A stretch of 64,000 nt of DNA, taken from assembly GCF_013215705.1 (NCBI RefSeq), contig NZ_JABSQR010000011.1, positions 62,001-126,000 of the forward strand. The letters are read 5' to 3'. This document shows positions 7,894 through 16,870 of this stretch, one piece after another. The notes beneath the pieces were generated by a model. The model searched no databases. It was not told the DNA's origin and was given only the letters and a program-made list of their open reading frames with translations. How positions within the stretch are numbered: the stretch's first letter is position 1; each line of letters opens with the position of its first letter. The DNA is from Moritella sp. (GTDB taxonomy: Bacteria; Pseudomonadota; Gammaproteobacteria; Enterobacterales; Moritellaceae). The translations under genes and the position numbers were made by a program.

Positions 7894-10800
7894 CTACATA
7901 TTACGGCGATATTTACCACCGACTACATACAACACATCCGTCAGTTGGGATAGACTTGCAAATGGCGCTGCAGACATGAGCGCAGCAAAACTATTACTTT
8001 CACAGCCATGATTAGATAATAATGCCGTTTTCATTGCTGCCAATGACAACTCACCCTGCTGTTGATGTTGCTGCTTAAATTGTAAAACACCGTCTATCTG
8101 TTGCTGCTTTTTATTATCACTGCAGCGTACCAATTGTTTATTGCTCGATGGTATCGAATCATGGAACCCCTCATCCCTAGACATACAATTAACCCCTACC
8201 ATATCGAGTTTTGCGCTGCCTTTTAATTTCTCGTAATACATGCTTTGCTGCTGGATCTGCGTACGTTGATAACCGGTTTCAATTGCACCAAGTACCCCAC
8301 CACGACGGGCTAAACGATTAAACTCGCCATATACGGCTTCTTCAACCAGGTTAGTCAATAGCCCAATCACATAACTCCCTTGCAACGGGTTTTGATTTTT
8401 ATTCAGTCCAAACTCACGATTAATAATGGATTGAATCGAGAGTGCACGATAGACCGAGTTTTCCGTTGGCGTAGTAATGGTTTCATCATACGCATTGGTA
8501 TGCAGACTGTTACAGTTATCACAAAGCGCATAGAAGGCCTGTAAACTGGTTCTAATATCGTTTAAATCAATCTCTTGTGATTGCAGGCTACGTCCTGATG
8601 TTTGGATGTGATATTTTAATTTTTGGCTACGTTCATTAGCGTTATATACCGACTTTAATGTTCGCGCCCAGATTCGTCGTGCAACCCGCCCAATCACGGC
8701 ATACTCGGGGTCCATCCCATTGCTAAAAAAGAAACTCAGCCGTGGTGCCACATCGTTTATATCCAGACCCTGCGCCAAATAATATTCTAATAAGGTAAAA
8801 CCATTCGCGAGTGTAAAGGCTAATTGAGTGATTGGATTCGCCCCGGCCTCCCCAATATGATAACCACTCACTGACACAGGGTAAAATTTCGCTATCCCGT
8901 TGCGACTAAAATAGCCTTGCATGTCGGCCATTAATTTAAGGGCAAAGTCTAATGAGAAGATACATTCATTCTGAGCAATTTCTTCTTTTAAAATATCAGC
9001 CTGTAACGTCCCTCTGACCTTATCGTAAGTCGCGGTTTTCAACGCAGTGTATTCATCCTCTAAGCCCAGTAAATCAATCATTAACATCTGCCCTGAGATA
9101 CCGAGTAACTTAAGTCCTAAACCATCATGGCCTTGCGGTAAATTGCCACGATAAACTGGCCGTTCGTTAGCTCTATTACGATTACTGCCACAAGACGACA
9201 AATACACGTTAATGAGTTTGTTGGCTTTTCGCCATAGATTCGCTTGCGTTAAATACAACTCAACTTGCTGGTCAATAGCGGTATGTAAAAACCACGCCAT
9301 GAGGATTGGTGCAGGTCCGTTAATCGTCATCGAAACCGACGAGCCTGAATCACACAGGTCAATGCCGGAATACAACACTTTCATATTATCCAATGTGGCG
9401 ATCGATACGCCTGACATACCAATGCAGGCAAATACATCAGGACTGATAGCGGGATCGTGTCCATACAAGGTATTTGGGTCAAATGCCGTAGACAATCGAA
9501 TCGACTTTTGACCTTTAATTAAATAATGAAAGCGTTTATTGGTGTCTTCTGGCAAACCTTCTCCGGCAAACATCCGTGTCGGGTCTTCATCATTGTGTCT
9601 GGTGGGAAAAACGCCCGCGGTATAAGGATACTGCCCAGGGAGATTTTCATTCAGTAGAAAAGCGGTAATGTTATCCCAATGCCTCTCGTTTGGTTTTGCC
9701 ACGTGGGGGATCACGGTACCACTTAAACTGACAAAATGATCGCGATGCTCACCATATGATTGATGGCAAGCAATGGTATCAACGCCCTCTTCAATTCGTT
9801 TAAGTGCTAATTCGTCATCGTCTCTAAACCAAGCAAGTAAAGCTTGCCTAAGTGGGACAGAAATCTGGGCCAAAAGCTTGTTATAACGTGATCTTAACGG
9901 GGGTAATAACGCTTTCAGTGAGGCATCGGTGACTAAGAAACTATCCGTATCAGACTCATTATCTACATCCGCTTGAGGATAACGAGCGAGTTTCGCCGGT
10001 AAACAAGGATCACCTAAGTCGCTTAACATCTGATAGCAAGTATGTAGCGTTCTAACTTGCTCTATTTGCTGGCTATTCTGCGCTGTTATATCGACATAAT
10101 GATTGTAAATAGCGGTTAAATAGTCCGAGTTTTGTAACTGCAACTGACTCGTCGTTAGGGTCCAATCATAACGCGGGTATGTCGTTAATGTTTGTTGGTA
10201 AGCATTTTTTACATCGGTCTGTGCCGTAAAAGGTAACTTGGTCATCAAAAATGCAATAAAACGACCAAAACCATGATCGTTATAATGGCTCGCTACCATA
10301 GCAAAGATGGGAAGTTCATCACTCGCAATATTACTTTCGTGCTGGTTAAAACGCCATTGCTGCTGCACATCATTAAAGGCATCTTCACTACCTTGTTGAT
10401 CCGCTTTATTGAGCACCACAGCATCGGCATATTGTAACATCTCTATTTTTTCTAATTGGCTACTGGCACCATAATCCTTGGTCATTAAATAAAGGCTGAA
10501 ATCAACCATATCAACAATGGCACTATCACTTTGACCGATACCCGCGGTTTCAATTAATACCAGGTCAAAGCCGTGGTTAATTAACATCGGCACGCAGGTT
10601 TGTAATGCTAGACTGACTGACACATTGGCCTGTCGTGTGGCAATAGAGCGCATGAATAATCGTTCGTGCGGCAAGCTATTAATACGAATACGATCACCGA
10701 GCAAGGCGCCGCCAGTTTTTTGCCAACTGGGATCGACGGCTAAATACGCAACCTTGATATCCGGATAAAGCTGTAATAACGCCCGTAATAATTCATCACT

Positions 10801-11454
10801 AAATGTACTTTTACCCGCACCTCCCGTCCCTGTGATCCCCATCACCAACGATTTTTTGGCTGGCGATCTAGAAGACAATACCGATGACACTTTATCTTTA
10901 CTGACTCTTGTACTAGTGCCGTTATTAGCTAACCGGTTTTGCTCAATCGCCGTAATTAATTGTCCAAAATACAAATCAGTTACCGGGGATACGCCCGGTT
11001 TTTTAACCTTAAACTTCGCGTTACCTTTTGGCTTAATCGCCATTAAACGCCCGAGTAAATCACTGATCATCTCATCTAAACTCAGCACATCGGCACTGGT
11101 ATATACACGGGAAACGCCTTGTTCTTCCAACGTTCGAGCTTCGTCAGATGTTATCGTTGCACCACCACCAACAAACACCGCAGGTTGAGCGCCAACATCA
11201 GCGAGACTAGATAATAAGTAACCAAAATAGGCATTATGCCCGCCCTGATAAGAGCTCATCGCAATCGCGTCAACGTCTTCTTGCAATGCAGCCGTCACCA
11301 CATCATTAACTGAACGATTAATACCTAAGTGGATGACTTCAACTCCCCGCGCTTGTAATAACCGCCGTACAATATTAATTGCAGCGTCGTGACCATCAAA
11401 CAGACAGGTCGCTGTTAATATTCGCAAGGGATACTTGGTTGAAGTCGTTTTCAT
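7894..11454 (-). CDS. icmF: Fused isobutyryl-CoA mutase IcmF (B12-dependent, with G-protein chaperone)
   Basis: Single-chain acyl-CoA mutase that interconverts isobutyryl-CoA and butyryl-CoA using adenosylcobalamin; some IcmF enzymes also act on isovaleryl/pivalyl-CoA. Order: B12-binding domain (residues 10-135) with DGHDAA, His23 being the lower cobalt ligand; a MeaB-like GTPase domain with P-loop GTGGAGKST near 210; linker; and the TIM-barrel substrate domain, with GVFPTRHNDEDPTRMFAGEG, SVSMTINGPAPIL, SGYHIGEAGANPITQLAF and SFFFSNGMDPEYAVIGRVARR. The Phe in GVFP sits where methylmalonyl-CoA mutase has its substrate Tyr, which favours isobutyryl-CoA over methylmalonyl-CoA. Length (about 1186) is somewhat above the usual ~1090 because of a Gln-rich C-terminal tail. 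It is the last gene of the leucine dehydrogenase-BCKDH operon, 78 bp after E2. I chose the ATG at 11454, next to a GTG. Confidence 0.92.
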   Translation of the reverse strand: MKTTSTKYPLRILTATCLFDGHDAAINIVRRLLQARGVEVIHLGINRSVNDVVTAALQEDVDAIAMSSYQGGHNAYFGYLLSSLADVGAQPAVFVGGGATITSDEARTLEEQGVSRVYTSADVLSLDEMISDLLGRLMAIKPKGNAKFKVKKPGVSPVTDLYFGQLITAIEQNRLANNGTSTRVSKDKVSSVLSSRSPAKKSLVMGITGTGGAGKSTFSDELLRALLQLYPDIKVAYLAVDPSWQKTGGALLGDRIRINSLPHERLFMRSIATRQANVSVSLALQTCVPMLINHGFDLVLIETAGIGQSDSAIVDMVDFSLYLMTKDYGASSQLEKIEMLQYADAVVLNKADQQGSEDAFNDVQQQWRFNQHESNIASDELPIFAMVASHYNDHGFGRFIAFLMTKLPFTAQTDVKNAYQQTLTTYPRYDWTLTTSQLQLQNSDYLTAIYNHYVDITAQNSQQIEQVRTLHTCYQMLSDLGDPCLPAKLARYPQADVDNESDTDSFLVTDASLKALLPPLRSRYNKLLAQISVPLRQALLAWFRDDDELALKRIEEGVDTIACHQSYGEHRDHFVSLSGTVIPHVAKPNERHWDNITAFLLNENLPGQYPYTAGVFPTRHNDEDPTRMFAGEGLPEDTNKRFHYLIKGQKSIRLSTAFDPNTLYGHDPAISPDVFACIGMSGVSIATLDNMKVLYSGIDLCDSGSSVSMTINGPAPILMAWFLHTAIDQQVELYLTQANLWRKANKLINVYLSSCGSNRNRANERPVYRGNLPQGHDGLGLKLLGISGQMLMIDLLGLEDEYTALKTATYDKVRGTLQADILKEEIAQNECIFSLDFALKLMADMQGYFSRNGIAKFYPVSVSGYHIGEAGANPITQLAFTLANGFTLLEYYLAQGLDINDVAPRLSFFFSNGMDPEYAVIGRVARRIWARTLKSVYNANERSQKLKYHIQTSGRSLQSQEIDLNDIRTSLQAFYALCDNCNSLHTNAYDETITTPTENSVYRALSIQSIINREFGLNKNQNPLQGSYVIGLLTNLVEEAVYGEFNRLARRGGVLGAIETGYQRTQIQQQSMYYEKLKGSAKLDMVGVNCMSRDEGFHDSIPSSNKQLVRCSDNKKQQQIDGVLQFKQQHQQQGELSLAAMKTALLSNHGCESNSFAALMSAAPFASLSQLTDVLYVVGGKYRRNM

Positions 11455-11532
11455 CACTCTTCACTCCATACTTGTTATAAAATATTGCTGTAAAAAATTG
11501 TTATAAAATCTCGTAATCACGGGGTACTTGTA

Positions 11533-12705
11533 TTAACTATCCAGCGCTAGGTCTGCCATTAACACAGCTAAGAATCGAGCGGCTTCGCCACCAGTGATAG
11601 ACCGATGATCAAAGGTTAATGACAAGGGTAACAAGGTGAGTTCGACAATTGTCCCTTTACCATCATCCGACGCTGTCTTGTTTAAATTAGTGTAGGCAAG
11701 TTGCTGAAATAATCGGCCGGTACCAAGGATTGCTACAGTAGGGGGCATGACGATTGGATTCGCATATTTACCGACCATACTGCCAAAGTTAGATAGGGTG
11801 ATGGTATTGCCGCGTAAATCGTCCGCCGCTATTTTTCGCTGTGAGACTAATTCTTTGATGGTATTAATTTTGTCACGCATCGCGCGTGCACAGTAACGTT
11901 GCGCATCGCGGATCACTGGCACAAATAAGCCATCTTGGGTATCTACCGCTAAACCTAAATGCATGGGTTTAATGATACGACGACCAATTGCATGACTGTC
12001 ATACCAAGCATTCAATGTTGGTTCTGCTGCACACGCAAGTGCCATTGCTCTGATTAAGCGTACCGTGATATCACCCAGAGCAAACCACGCTGTAATATCA
12101 GCATCATCATGGAGCGTCACAGGAACAACTTCGGCATGCGCTTGGGTCATCGCTTTGGCCATACTGCGGCGAACACCTTTCAGTGGTACGAGTTCACCCA
12201 CATCTGCAAATATTTTAACCACACGCTCTACGTCTGCAGCTGTAATGGTACTGTGTGGGCCAGAAGGTGTAACAATGCTTAAATCAATATTGTATCGATG
12301 TGCTAATGCCCGTACTGCTGGCGTTGCTTTTACGCCAATACTGTTGCCCGATACCGATTGCGGCGTTTCTTTTAACTTAGTGTCGGATGTATGCAATTCC
12401 CCAACAACAGATGTCGAGGCTTTTACTGGTTCGCGTGTTGCAGCACCATTTTCACTCGATATTACGGTGCCCTCTTCTACGAACTCAACAAGTGGATCGC
12501 CGGTATGAATAATGTCACCACGTTCACCATACAGTTTCACCACAATAGCGTTTTCAGGACACGGGATCTCGACAATGGCTTTTGCCGTCTCCATCGACAC
12601 CATTAACTGGTCTGCCGTCACGACATCACCAGGTTTAATAAACCATTCAACAATTTCAGCTTCGGGCAAGCCTTCCCCTAAATCAGGTAATTTGAAAATA
12701 TGCAT
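11533..12705 (-). CDS. bkdB: Branched-chain 2-oxoacid dehydrogenase E2 (dihydrolipoyl acyltransferase)
   Basis: Core acyltransferase of the BCKDH complex, moving the branched acyl group from E1 to CoA through a lipoyl arm. Lipoyl domain at residues 1-75 with the lipoylated Lys42 in METAKA (many family members have ETDKA); peripheral-subunit binding domain around 125-165 (ATPAVRALAHRYNIDLS); catalytic domain from about 175 with TLSNFGSMVGKYANPIV and, at the C-terminus, FDHRSITGGEAARFL. His367 is the catalytic His; the position normally held by Asp in DHR-x-x-D-G is Thr371. The ATG overlaps the E1 beta stop, so translation is coupled. Of 390 residues, one lipoyl domain only, as usual for bacterial BCKDH. 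No E3 gene is nearby, so a shared lipoamide dehydrogenase must serve it. Confidence 0.9.
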   Translation of the reverse strand: MHIFKLPDLGEGLPEAEIVEWFIKPGDVVTADQLMVSMETAKAIVEIPCPENAIVVKLYGERGDIIHTGDPLVEFVEEGTVISSENGAATREPVKASTSVVGELHTSDTKLKETPQSVSGNSIGVKATPAVRALAHRYNIDLSIVTPSGPHSTITAADVERVVKIFADVGELVPLKGVRRSMAKAMTQAHAEVVPVTLHDDADITAWFALGDITVRLIRAMALACAAEPTLNAWYDSHAIGRRIIKPMHLGLAVDTQDGLFVPVIRDAQRYCARAMRDKINTIKELVSQRKIAADDLRGNTITLSNFGSMVGKYANPIVMPPTVAILGTGRLFQQLAYTNLNKTASDDGKGTIVELTLLPLSLTFDHRSITGGEAARFLAVLMADLALDS

Positions 12706-13682
12706 CAGAACTCCATGACTTTGTTAACGGCGGTAATAATTTGCGCAACGCTTGGCATATAATATTTTTCCATTTTAGCTAAGGGCATTATGGTGTCATA
12801 ACCGCTCACGCGTATGACCGGAGCCAACAACGTCATCAAGCCTTCCTCAGCAATAATGGCTGCGATTTCAGAAGCTACCCCACCACTTCGAGCTGCTTCA
12901 GACACGATCACACAGCGACCCGTTTTTGCTATCGAGCTTAATATCGTGGTTTTATCGATGGGTTTAATCGAGGCAAGATCAATAACTTCCGCCGATATAT
13001 TACGTTCCGCCAACTGATCTGCTGCTTGTAAGGTTTCGTATAACATTGCTCCCCAACTAATTAAAGTCACGTCAGCACCTTCGCGCAGGGTAAAGCACAC
13101 ATCTAACGGTAATGCTTGGCCGTTATTATCAACAGATTCAGTTTGTAACCGGTATATACGCTTTGGTTCTAAAAACACTACAGGATCAGGGTCTCGAATT
13201 GCAGCCAGCAACAAACCGTAAGCCCGTCCAGGAGAAGATGGAATAACCACACGAATACCGGGAAGATGCGCAAAAATAGCTTCGGTACTTTCACTGTGAT
13301 GTTCAGGTGCATGAATACCACCACCATACGGCGCACGTAACACCATAGGACAGGTTAAACGGCCACGCGTACGATTACGCATTCGACCGGCATGACATAA
13401 GAATTGATCGAATGCAGCATAGATGAACCCCATAAATTGAATTTCGACAACGGGTTTCATCCCCTGCGCTGCAAGACCAATTGCCATACCGCAAATGAGT
13501 GATTCGGCTAAGGGAGTATCAATAACGCGCTCACGCCCAAACTCTGCCTGTAATCCTTCTGTCGCACGGAAAACACCACCATTAGCACCAATGTCCTCAC
13601 CCAGTAAGACGACATTTTCATCTTCTGCCATTGCATCAAACAAGGCATGATTAACTGCATCAATGAGTGTCATGTCCTTCAT
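12705..13682 (-). CDS. bkdA2: Branched-chain 2-oxoacid dehydrogenase E1 beta
   Basis: Beta subunit of the thiamine-diphosphate E1 that decarboxylates the 2-oxo acids of leucine, valine and isoleucine. It is 325 residues, the usual length, with the transketolase-like pyrimidine domain (VVLLGEDIGANGGVFRATEGL, IDTPLAESLICGMAIGLA, VEIQFMGFIYAAFDQ) followed by the C-terminal domain (DVTLISWGAMLYETLQAA, IDLASIKPIDKTTI). It overlaps E1 alpha by four bases at its start and E2 by one base at its end, so the three subunits are translationally coupled and made in balance. Family call is firm; preference for branched over straight 2-oxo acids follows from the leucine dehydrogenase neighbour. Confidence 0.92.
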   Translation of the reverse strand: MKDMTLIDAVNHALFDAMAEDENVVLLGEDIGANGGVFRATEGLQAEFGRERVIDTPLAESLICGMAIGLAAQGMKPVVEIQFMGFIYAAFDQFLCHAGRMRNRTRGRLTCPMVLRAPYGGGIHAPEHHSESTEAIFAHLPGIRVVIPSSPGRAYGLLLAAIRDPDPVVFLEPKRIYRLQTESVDNNGQALPLDVCFTLREGADVTLISWGAMLYETLQAADQLAERNISAEVIDLASIKPIDKTTILSSIAKTGRCVIVSEAARSGGVASEIAAIIAEEGLMTLLAPVIRVSGYDTIMPLAKMEKYYMPSVAQIITAVNKVMEF

Positions 13683-14785
13683 TTTTCACCTTCCTGTGAG
13701 ACCGTGTTTCGAACTTGCTCTAACTGGTCTAAATACTGATCGGGCAAGGTTTCATACAGATATTCAAACATGGTGGTTGGCGACGCAGGTGGAATAGCAA
13801 GATAGCGCGTTACCGCGGCATCAATCTCCTCACTACACTCTTTTTCTAACAGCGTTATGGCGGCATTATCAATGATCAATTCATCCATGAGTAAATTTCG
13901 CAGTCGAGTCATGGGCTCTTTCTGCCAAGCTTCTCCGACATTATCCTCATCACGATAACGAGAAGCATCATCGGCAGTGGTATGATCGGATAACCGATAA
14001 GAAATGGTTTCAATTAGATGCGGTCCTTGCCCTTCTCTGGCTCTGTCGATAGCGGCTTTAATTTTGATATAACAAGCAATCACATCATTGCCATCTACTT
14101 GTTCGCAGCTAATCCCACCAGCAATGGCTTTTTGCGCTAATGTTTCACAACTCGATTGCTCATCGCGCGGCAAAGAAATAGCCCATTGGTTGTTATTGAT
14201 AATAAATACTAGGGGTAACTGCCATACTCCAGCGGCATTAACTGATTCATAAAAATCACCCTTGGATGTCGCGCCATCGCCACAAACAACAACTGCAACA
14301 CGTGGCTCTTTACGTAACTTCATGGCATAACTGATACCAACAGCATGGCAACACTGACTAGCAATAGGGATGGTACAAGGCATATCTTCTCGCGGCCCCT
14401 TAAAATCCATCCCCCGCTCATCCCCACCCCAGTACATTAAGATCTCTTCGGGTGTTACCCCACGAATAAGTACCGCAGCTGTTTCTCGGTAAGCTTGAAT
14501 AAAAACATCTTCTGCGCGCATCGCTTTACCTATCGCCGCCCCTACCGCTTCTTGACCTAGGCAAGAGGCATAAGTACCAAGACGGCCGGTACGTTGTAAC
14601 GCAATGGCTTTACAATCAAAAGTGCGGGTAAATAACATCCATCGATAAAATTCAACAAGCAATTCGTTACTCACACCGGCGGCAGAAAAATATTTAAAAG
14701 GTTCTGACAGTTTGCCTTTTTCATCAAGATATTGGGTATAACCAACGCGGAATGTACTTTCGACCTTAACGGTATTTTTATTCAT
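13679..14785 (-). CDS. bkdA1: Branched-chain 2-oxoacid dehydrogenase E1 alpha
   Basis: Alpha subunit of BCKDH E1, 368 residues. The thiamine-diphosphate motif is plain: GDGATSKGDFYESVN, then the INNNQWAIS end at the usual spacing. Upstream are YRWMLFTRTFDCKAIALQRTGRLGTYASCLGQEA and YRETAAVLIRG, typical of the family, and the C-terminal half carries ETISYRLSDHTTADDASRYR, the phosphorylation-loop region of the eukaryotic enzyme. It overlaps leucine dehydrogenase by eight bases and E1 beta by four. Together with E1 beta it forms the heterotetramer that feeds acyl groups to the E2 lipoyl arm. Confidence 0.92.
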   Translation of the reverse strand: MNKNTVKVESTFRVGYTQYLDEKGKLSEPFKYFSAAGVSNELLVEFYRWMLFTRTFDCKAIALQRTGRLGTYASCLGQEAVGAAIGKAMRAEDVFIQAYRETAAVLIRGVTPEEILMYWGGDERGMDFKGPREDMPCTIPIASQCCHAVGISYAMKLRKEPRVAVVVCGDGATSKGDFYESVNAAGVWQLPLVFIINNNQWAISLPRDEQSSCETLAQKAIAGGISCEQVDGNDVIACYIKIKAAIDRAREGQGPHLIETISYRLSDHTTADDASRYRDEDNVGEAWQKEPMTRLRNLLMDELIIDNAAITLLEKECSEEIDAAVTRYLAIPPASPTTMFEYLYETLPDQYLDQLEQVRNTVSQEGEK

Positions 14786-15851
14786 AATCAGCTCCGGAAA
14801 ATGGTCCCGTCAGTATCTTTTCAGCTAAACTATTAGCGACATCAACTGTCGAACTGTTTTGCTGCTCTGCTTGGATAAATATAGCTAATAGCGTGTCATA
14901 CAAGGCCGCCAATTTATGCTGCACCACATCCGGTTTATTAAGATAGGTGATCTGTAATACCCCCCCGGAATTAATGACATAGTCAGGCGCATATAAAATG
15001 TCTTTGGCAGCCAACGCATCCGTCATATTCGGATGTTGTAATTGGTTATTAGCAGAACCAGCAATGATGGAAGTGTTTAATTGGGCAATAGAATGTGCAT
15101 TAATCACTTGGCCTAATGCACACGGTGAAAAAACATCACAATGAACAGCATAAAGGTCATCACCAGTGACAATATCAGCGCCGAATTCATCGACCAGTCG
15201 CTGTGTTGCTTGCTGATTTGGGTCGGCGATCGTTAACTTGGCTCCGTCATTGTGCAGTAACTTCGCCAATGCATAACCTACATTCCCAACACCTTGAATT
15301 GCCACATGAAGCCCGGCAAGTGACTCCTGTTGCAACTTAAATTTAACCGCCGCTTTTATCCCATAATAAACGCCTTTCGCTGTATGCGGAGACGGGTCTC
15401 CCGACGCTAACCCTGCCGTTGTCGTGCACATAACATGGTTTGTTTGACTGGCGATTACGTCCATATCAGCAATCGTCGTACCGCTGTCCATGGCAGTAAT
15501 GTAACGACCACCTAAACTTTCAACAAACCGCCCAAACGAGGTAAACAGCGCCTTACGATCCGTTAAATTTTTAGGTTTTAAGATAACCGCTTTACCGCCA
15601 CCAAAAGGTAGTCTATTTATTGCCGTTTTATAACTCATGCCAGCCGCTAAACAGCAAGCGTCTTTAACAGCAGCATGAGCTGAAGGGTAATTAATCATTC
15701 GGCAGCCACCAATAGCAGGGCCTAACTTGGTACTGTGAATAGCGATAATGGCTTGTAACTGCGTTTCTGGATCACGCCAGAAGTGCACATCGCTGAATGG
15801 ATATTGTTCAGCCATGTCAAATAGATCGGTAGACTCTATAAAGCTTGCCAT
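14778..15851 (-). CDS. ldh: Leucine dehydrogenase
   Basis: NAD-dependent oxidative deamination of leucine (also valine, isoleucine) to the 2-oxo acid; first step of the pathway this operon encodes. It is 357 residues. The Glu/Leu/Phe/Val dehydrogenase signature is clear: GPAIGGCRM, then GMSYKTA with Lys75 and PFGGGKAV with Lys87, matching the two catalytic lysines of Bacillus leucine dehydrogenase. The NAD site is GVGNVGYALAKLL in the second domain, and YAPDYVINSGGVLQI is the conserved late motif. Start ATG at 15851 has TGGAG nine bases upstream. It is the first gene of the five-gene operon. Related amino-acid dehydrogenases (valine, phenylalanine) are possible, but the BCKDH neighbours support leucine. 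Confidence 0.9.
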   Translation of the reverse strand: MASFIESTDLFDMAEQYPFSDVHFWRDPETQLQAIIAIHSTKLGPAIGGCRMINYPSAHAAVKDACCLAAGMSYKTAINRLPFGGGKAVILKPKNLTDRKALFTSFGRFVESLGGRYITAMDSGTTIADMDVIASQTNHVMCTTTAGLASGDPSPHTAKGVYYGIKAAVKFKLQQESLAGLHVAIQGVGNVGYALAKLLHNDGAKLTIADPNQQATQRLVDEFGADIVTGDDLYAVHCDVFSPCALGQVINAHSIAQLNTSIIAGSANNQLQHPNMTDALAAKDILYAPDYVINSGGVLQITYLNKPDVVQHKLAALYDTLLAIFIQAEQQNSSTVDVANSLAEKILTGPFSGADYE

Positions 15852-15939
15852 GAACGGTTCTCCAACCTTGGGTTGTGAATACCCTGAAGACGCACAGTTA
15901 ATTACATTTTAAGTCATTGGGTATAAAGGAGGTTACTCT

Positions 15940-15996
15940 ATGGATAACTATAGACACGATACGCAACAGTGCCCATTCGCAAACCCTTTATCGTGA
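15940..15996 (+). CDS. 18-codon ORF with very strong ribosome site; maybe frameshifted small gene
   Basis: AAAGGAGGT lies seven bases before an ATG, the best ribosome-binding site in the region, but the frame stops after 18 codons (MDNYRHDTQQCPFANPLS). Shifting frame at about 15991 extends it to a stop at 16070-16072 (RDEERVSGESLKNELR ...), a 44-residue hydrophilic product that would overlap the end of the HxlR gene. It may be a small gene with a one-base frameshift, a leader, or chance. I know of no homolog. Confidence 0.25.
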   Translation: MDNYRHDTQQCPFANPLS

Positions 15997-16052
15997 CGAA
16001 GAACGCGTCAGCGGTGAAAGTCTAAAAAATGAGCTAAGGACATCTCAAGCAG

Positions 16053-16739
16053 CTAGGCTAGTCTGCTCTTAATACTAGAAAATTCGCTGAAAGCTAACCA
16101 TTGTGGGATGTTTTGCATCAGATATGAGGTACCACTAATAACCAAGTTACCATTAGACTCAGCCTTAGATAGGTTGGTGTCGCCCAGCCATAACTGAGTC
16201 ATTGTTTTTAGGTCAGTAATGAAATTTATATCAGGATCAAATCCTGGATCATCAACACAGAGATCAATTTCACCATTTTCTGCCAGCAACCACCAATTGC
16301 GATAGACTTTACTCAAATCTTTAAATTCAAAATGTAATACAGTGCGGCCCTGAGGTAATGCTGAACTATTAATAGTGCGGCGCATGTCCCACATTAACAA
16401 TTCGACACTCAGATCATCATCCGACATTTGACTTCGCACCCAACGAGATCCCCACTCTCCCAGCCCCATCACAATAGGCTCTAGTTCGCGCCCAGCTTGA
16501 GTGAGATGATACTCATTACTCCGGTTATCACTGGACCGTTTAAGCTCGACCAGACCACGTTTTTGCAAAATATTGAGTCGTTGCGATAGCATAGTGGGAG
16601 AGATTAATGGCAAACCACGTTTAAAATCATTATAACGGTGACTGCCGCACAACAGTTCACGTATTAACAACAGAGTCCAACGTTCCCCCAGCGCCTCGCA
16701 AGCTTTGGCGATAGGGCAAAACTGTCCGTAACCTTTCAT
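16053..16739 (-). CDS. HxlR-family transcription regulator with C-terminal SCP2-like domain
   Basis: Winged-helix regulator. The HxlR core fills residues 1-95: CPIAKACEALGERWTLLLIRELL, then the recognition part RYNDFKRGLPLISPTMLSQRL and wing KRGLVELKRSSDNRSNEYHLT. Residues 110-228 form a second domain like the sterol-carrier/ligand-binding extension seen in some HxlR proteins, which could bind a small hydrophobic effector. I placed the start at the ATG at 16739 because AAGGGGGGG sits just upstream; the ATG six bases earlier is too close to it. It is divergent from the GFA pseudogene, and the space between has two tandem TAC-N7-GTA sites that suit this family, so it likely controls itself and the GFA/nitrilase genes. 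Confidence 0.88.
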   Translation of the reverse strand: MKGYGQFCPIAKACEALGERWTLLLIRELLCGSHRYNDFKRGLPLISPTMLSQRLNILQKRGLVELKRSSDNRSNEYHLTQAGRELEPIVMGLGEWGSRWVRSQMSDDDLSVELLMWDMRRTINSSALPQGRTVLHFEFKDLSKVYRNWWLLAENGEIDLCVDDPGFDPDINFITDLKTMTQLWLGDTNLSKAESNGNLVISGTSYLMQNIPQWLAFSEFSSIKSRLA

Positions 16740-16772
16740 TTTCATCCCCCCCTTAGGCCGCTCCAATAACGC

Positions 16773-16806
16773 TACAGTTTCCGTAGTTTAAGCTACAGTT
16801 TCCGTA
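16773..16806. promoter_or_regulatory. Tandem HxlR operator
   Basis: Two identical copies of GCTACAGTTTCCGTA start at 16771 and 16792, 21 bp apart (two helical turns). Each contains TAC-N7-GTA, the spacing known for HxlR/DUF24 regulators. They lie between the divergent HxlR gene and the GFA reading frame, close to both start codons. Confidence 0.65.
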
Positions 16807-16870
16807 CTTGATGAATTATAGACGATCAACTGTACTTGAAGTATCACACCACCAATATAGAAGCTTCAAC

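Noticed and set aside
8000-11400. Long plus-strand frames opposite icmF, bkd and liu genes
   Set aside because: They lie antisense to well-supported coding genes, have no conserved motif and no ribosome site.
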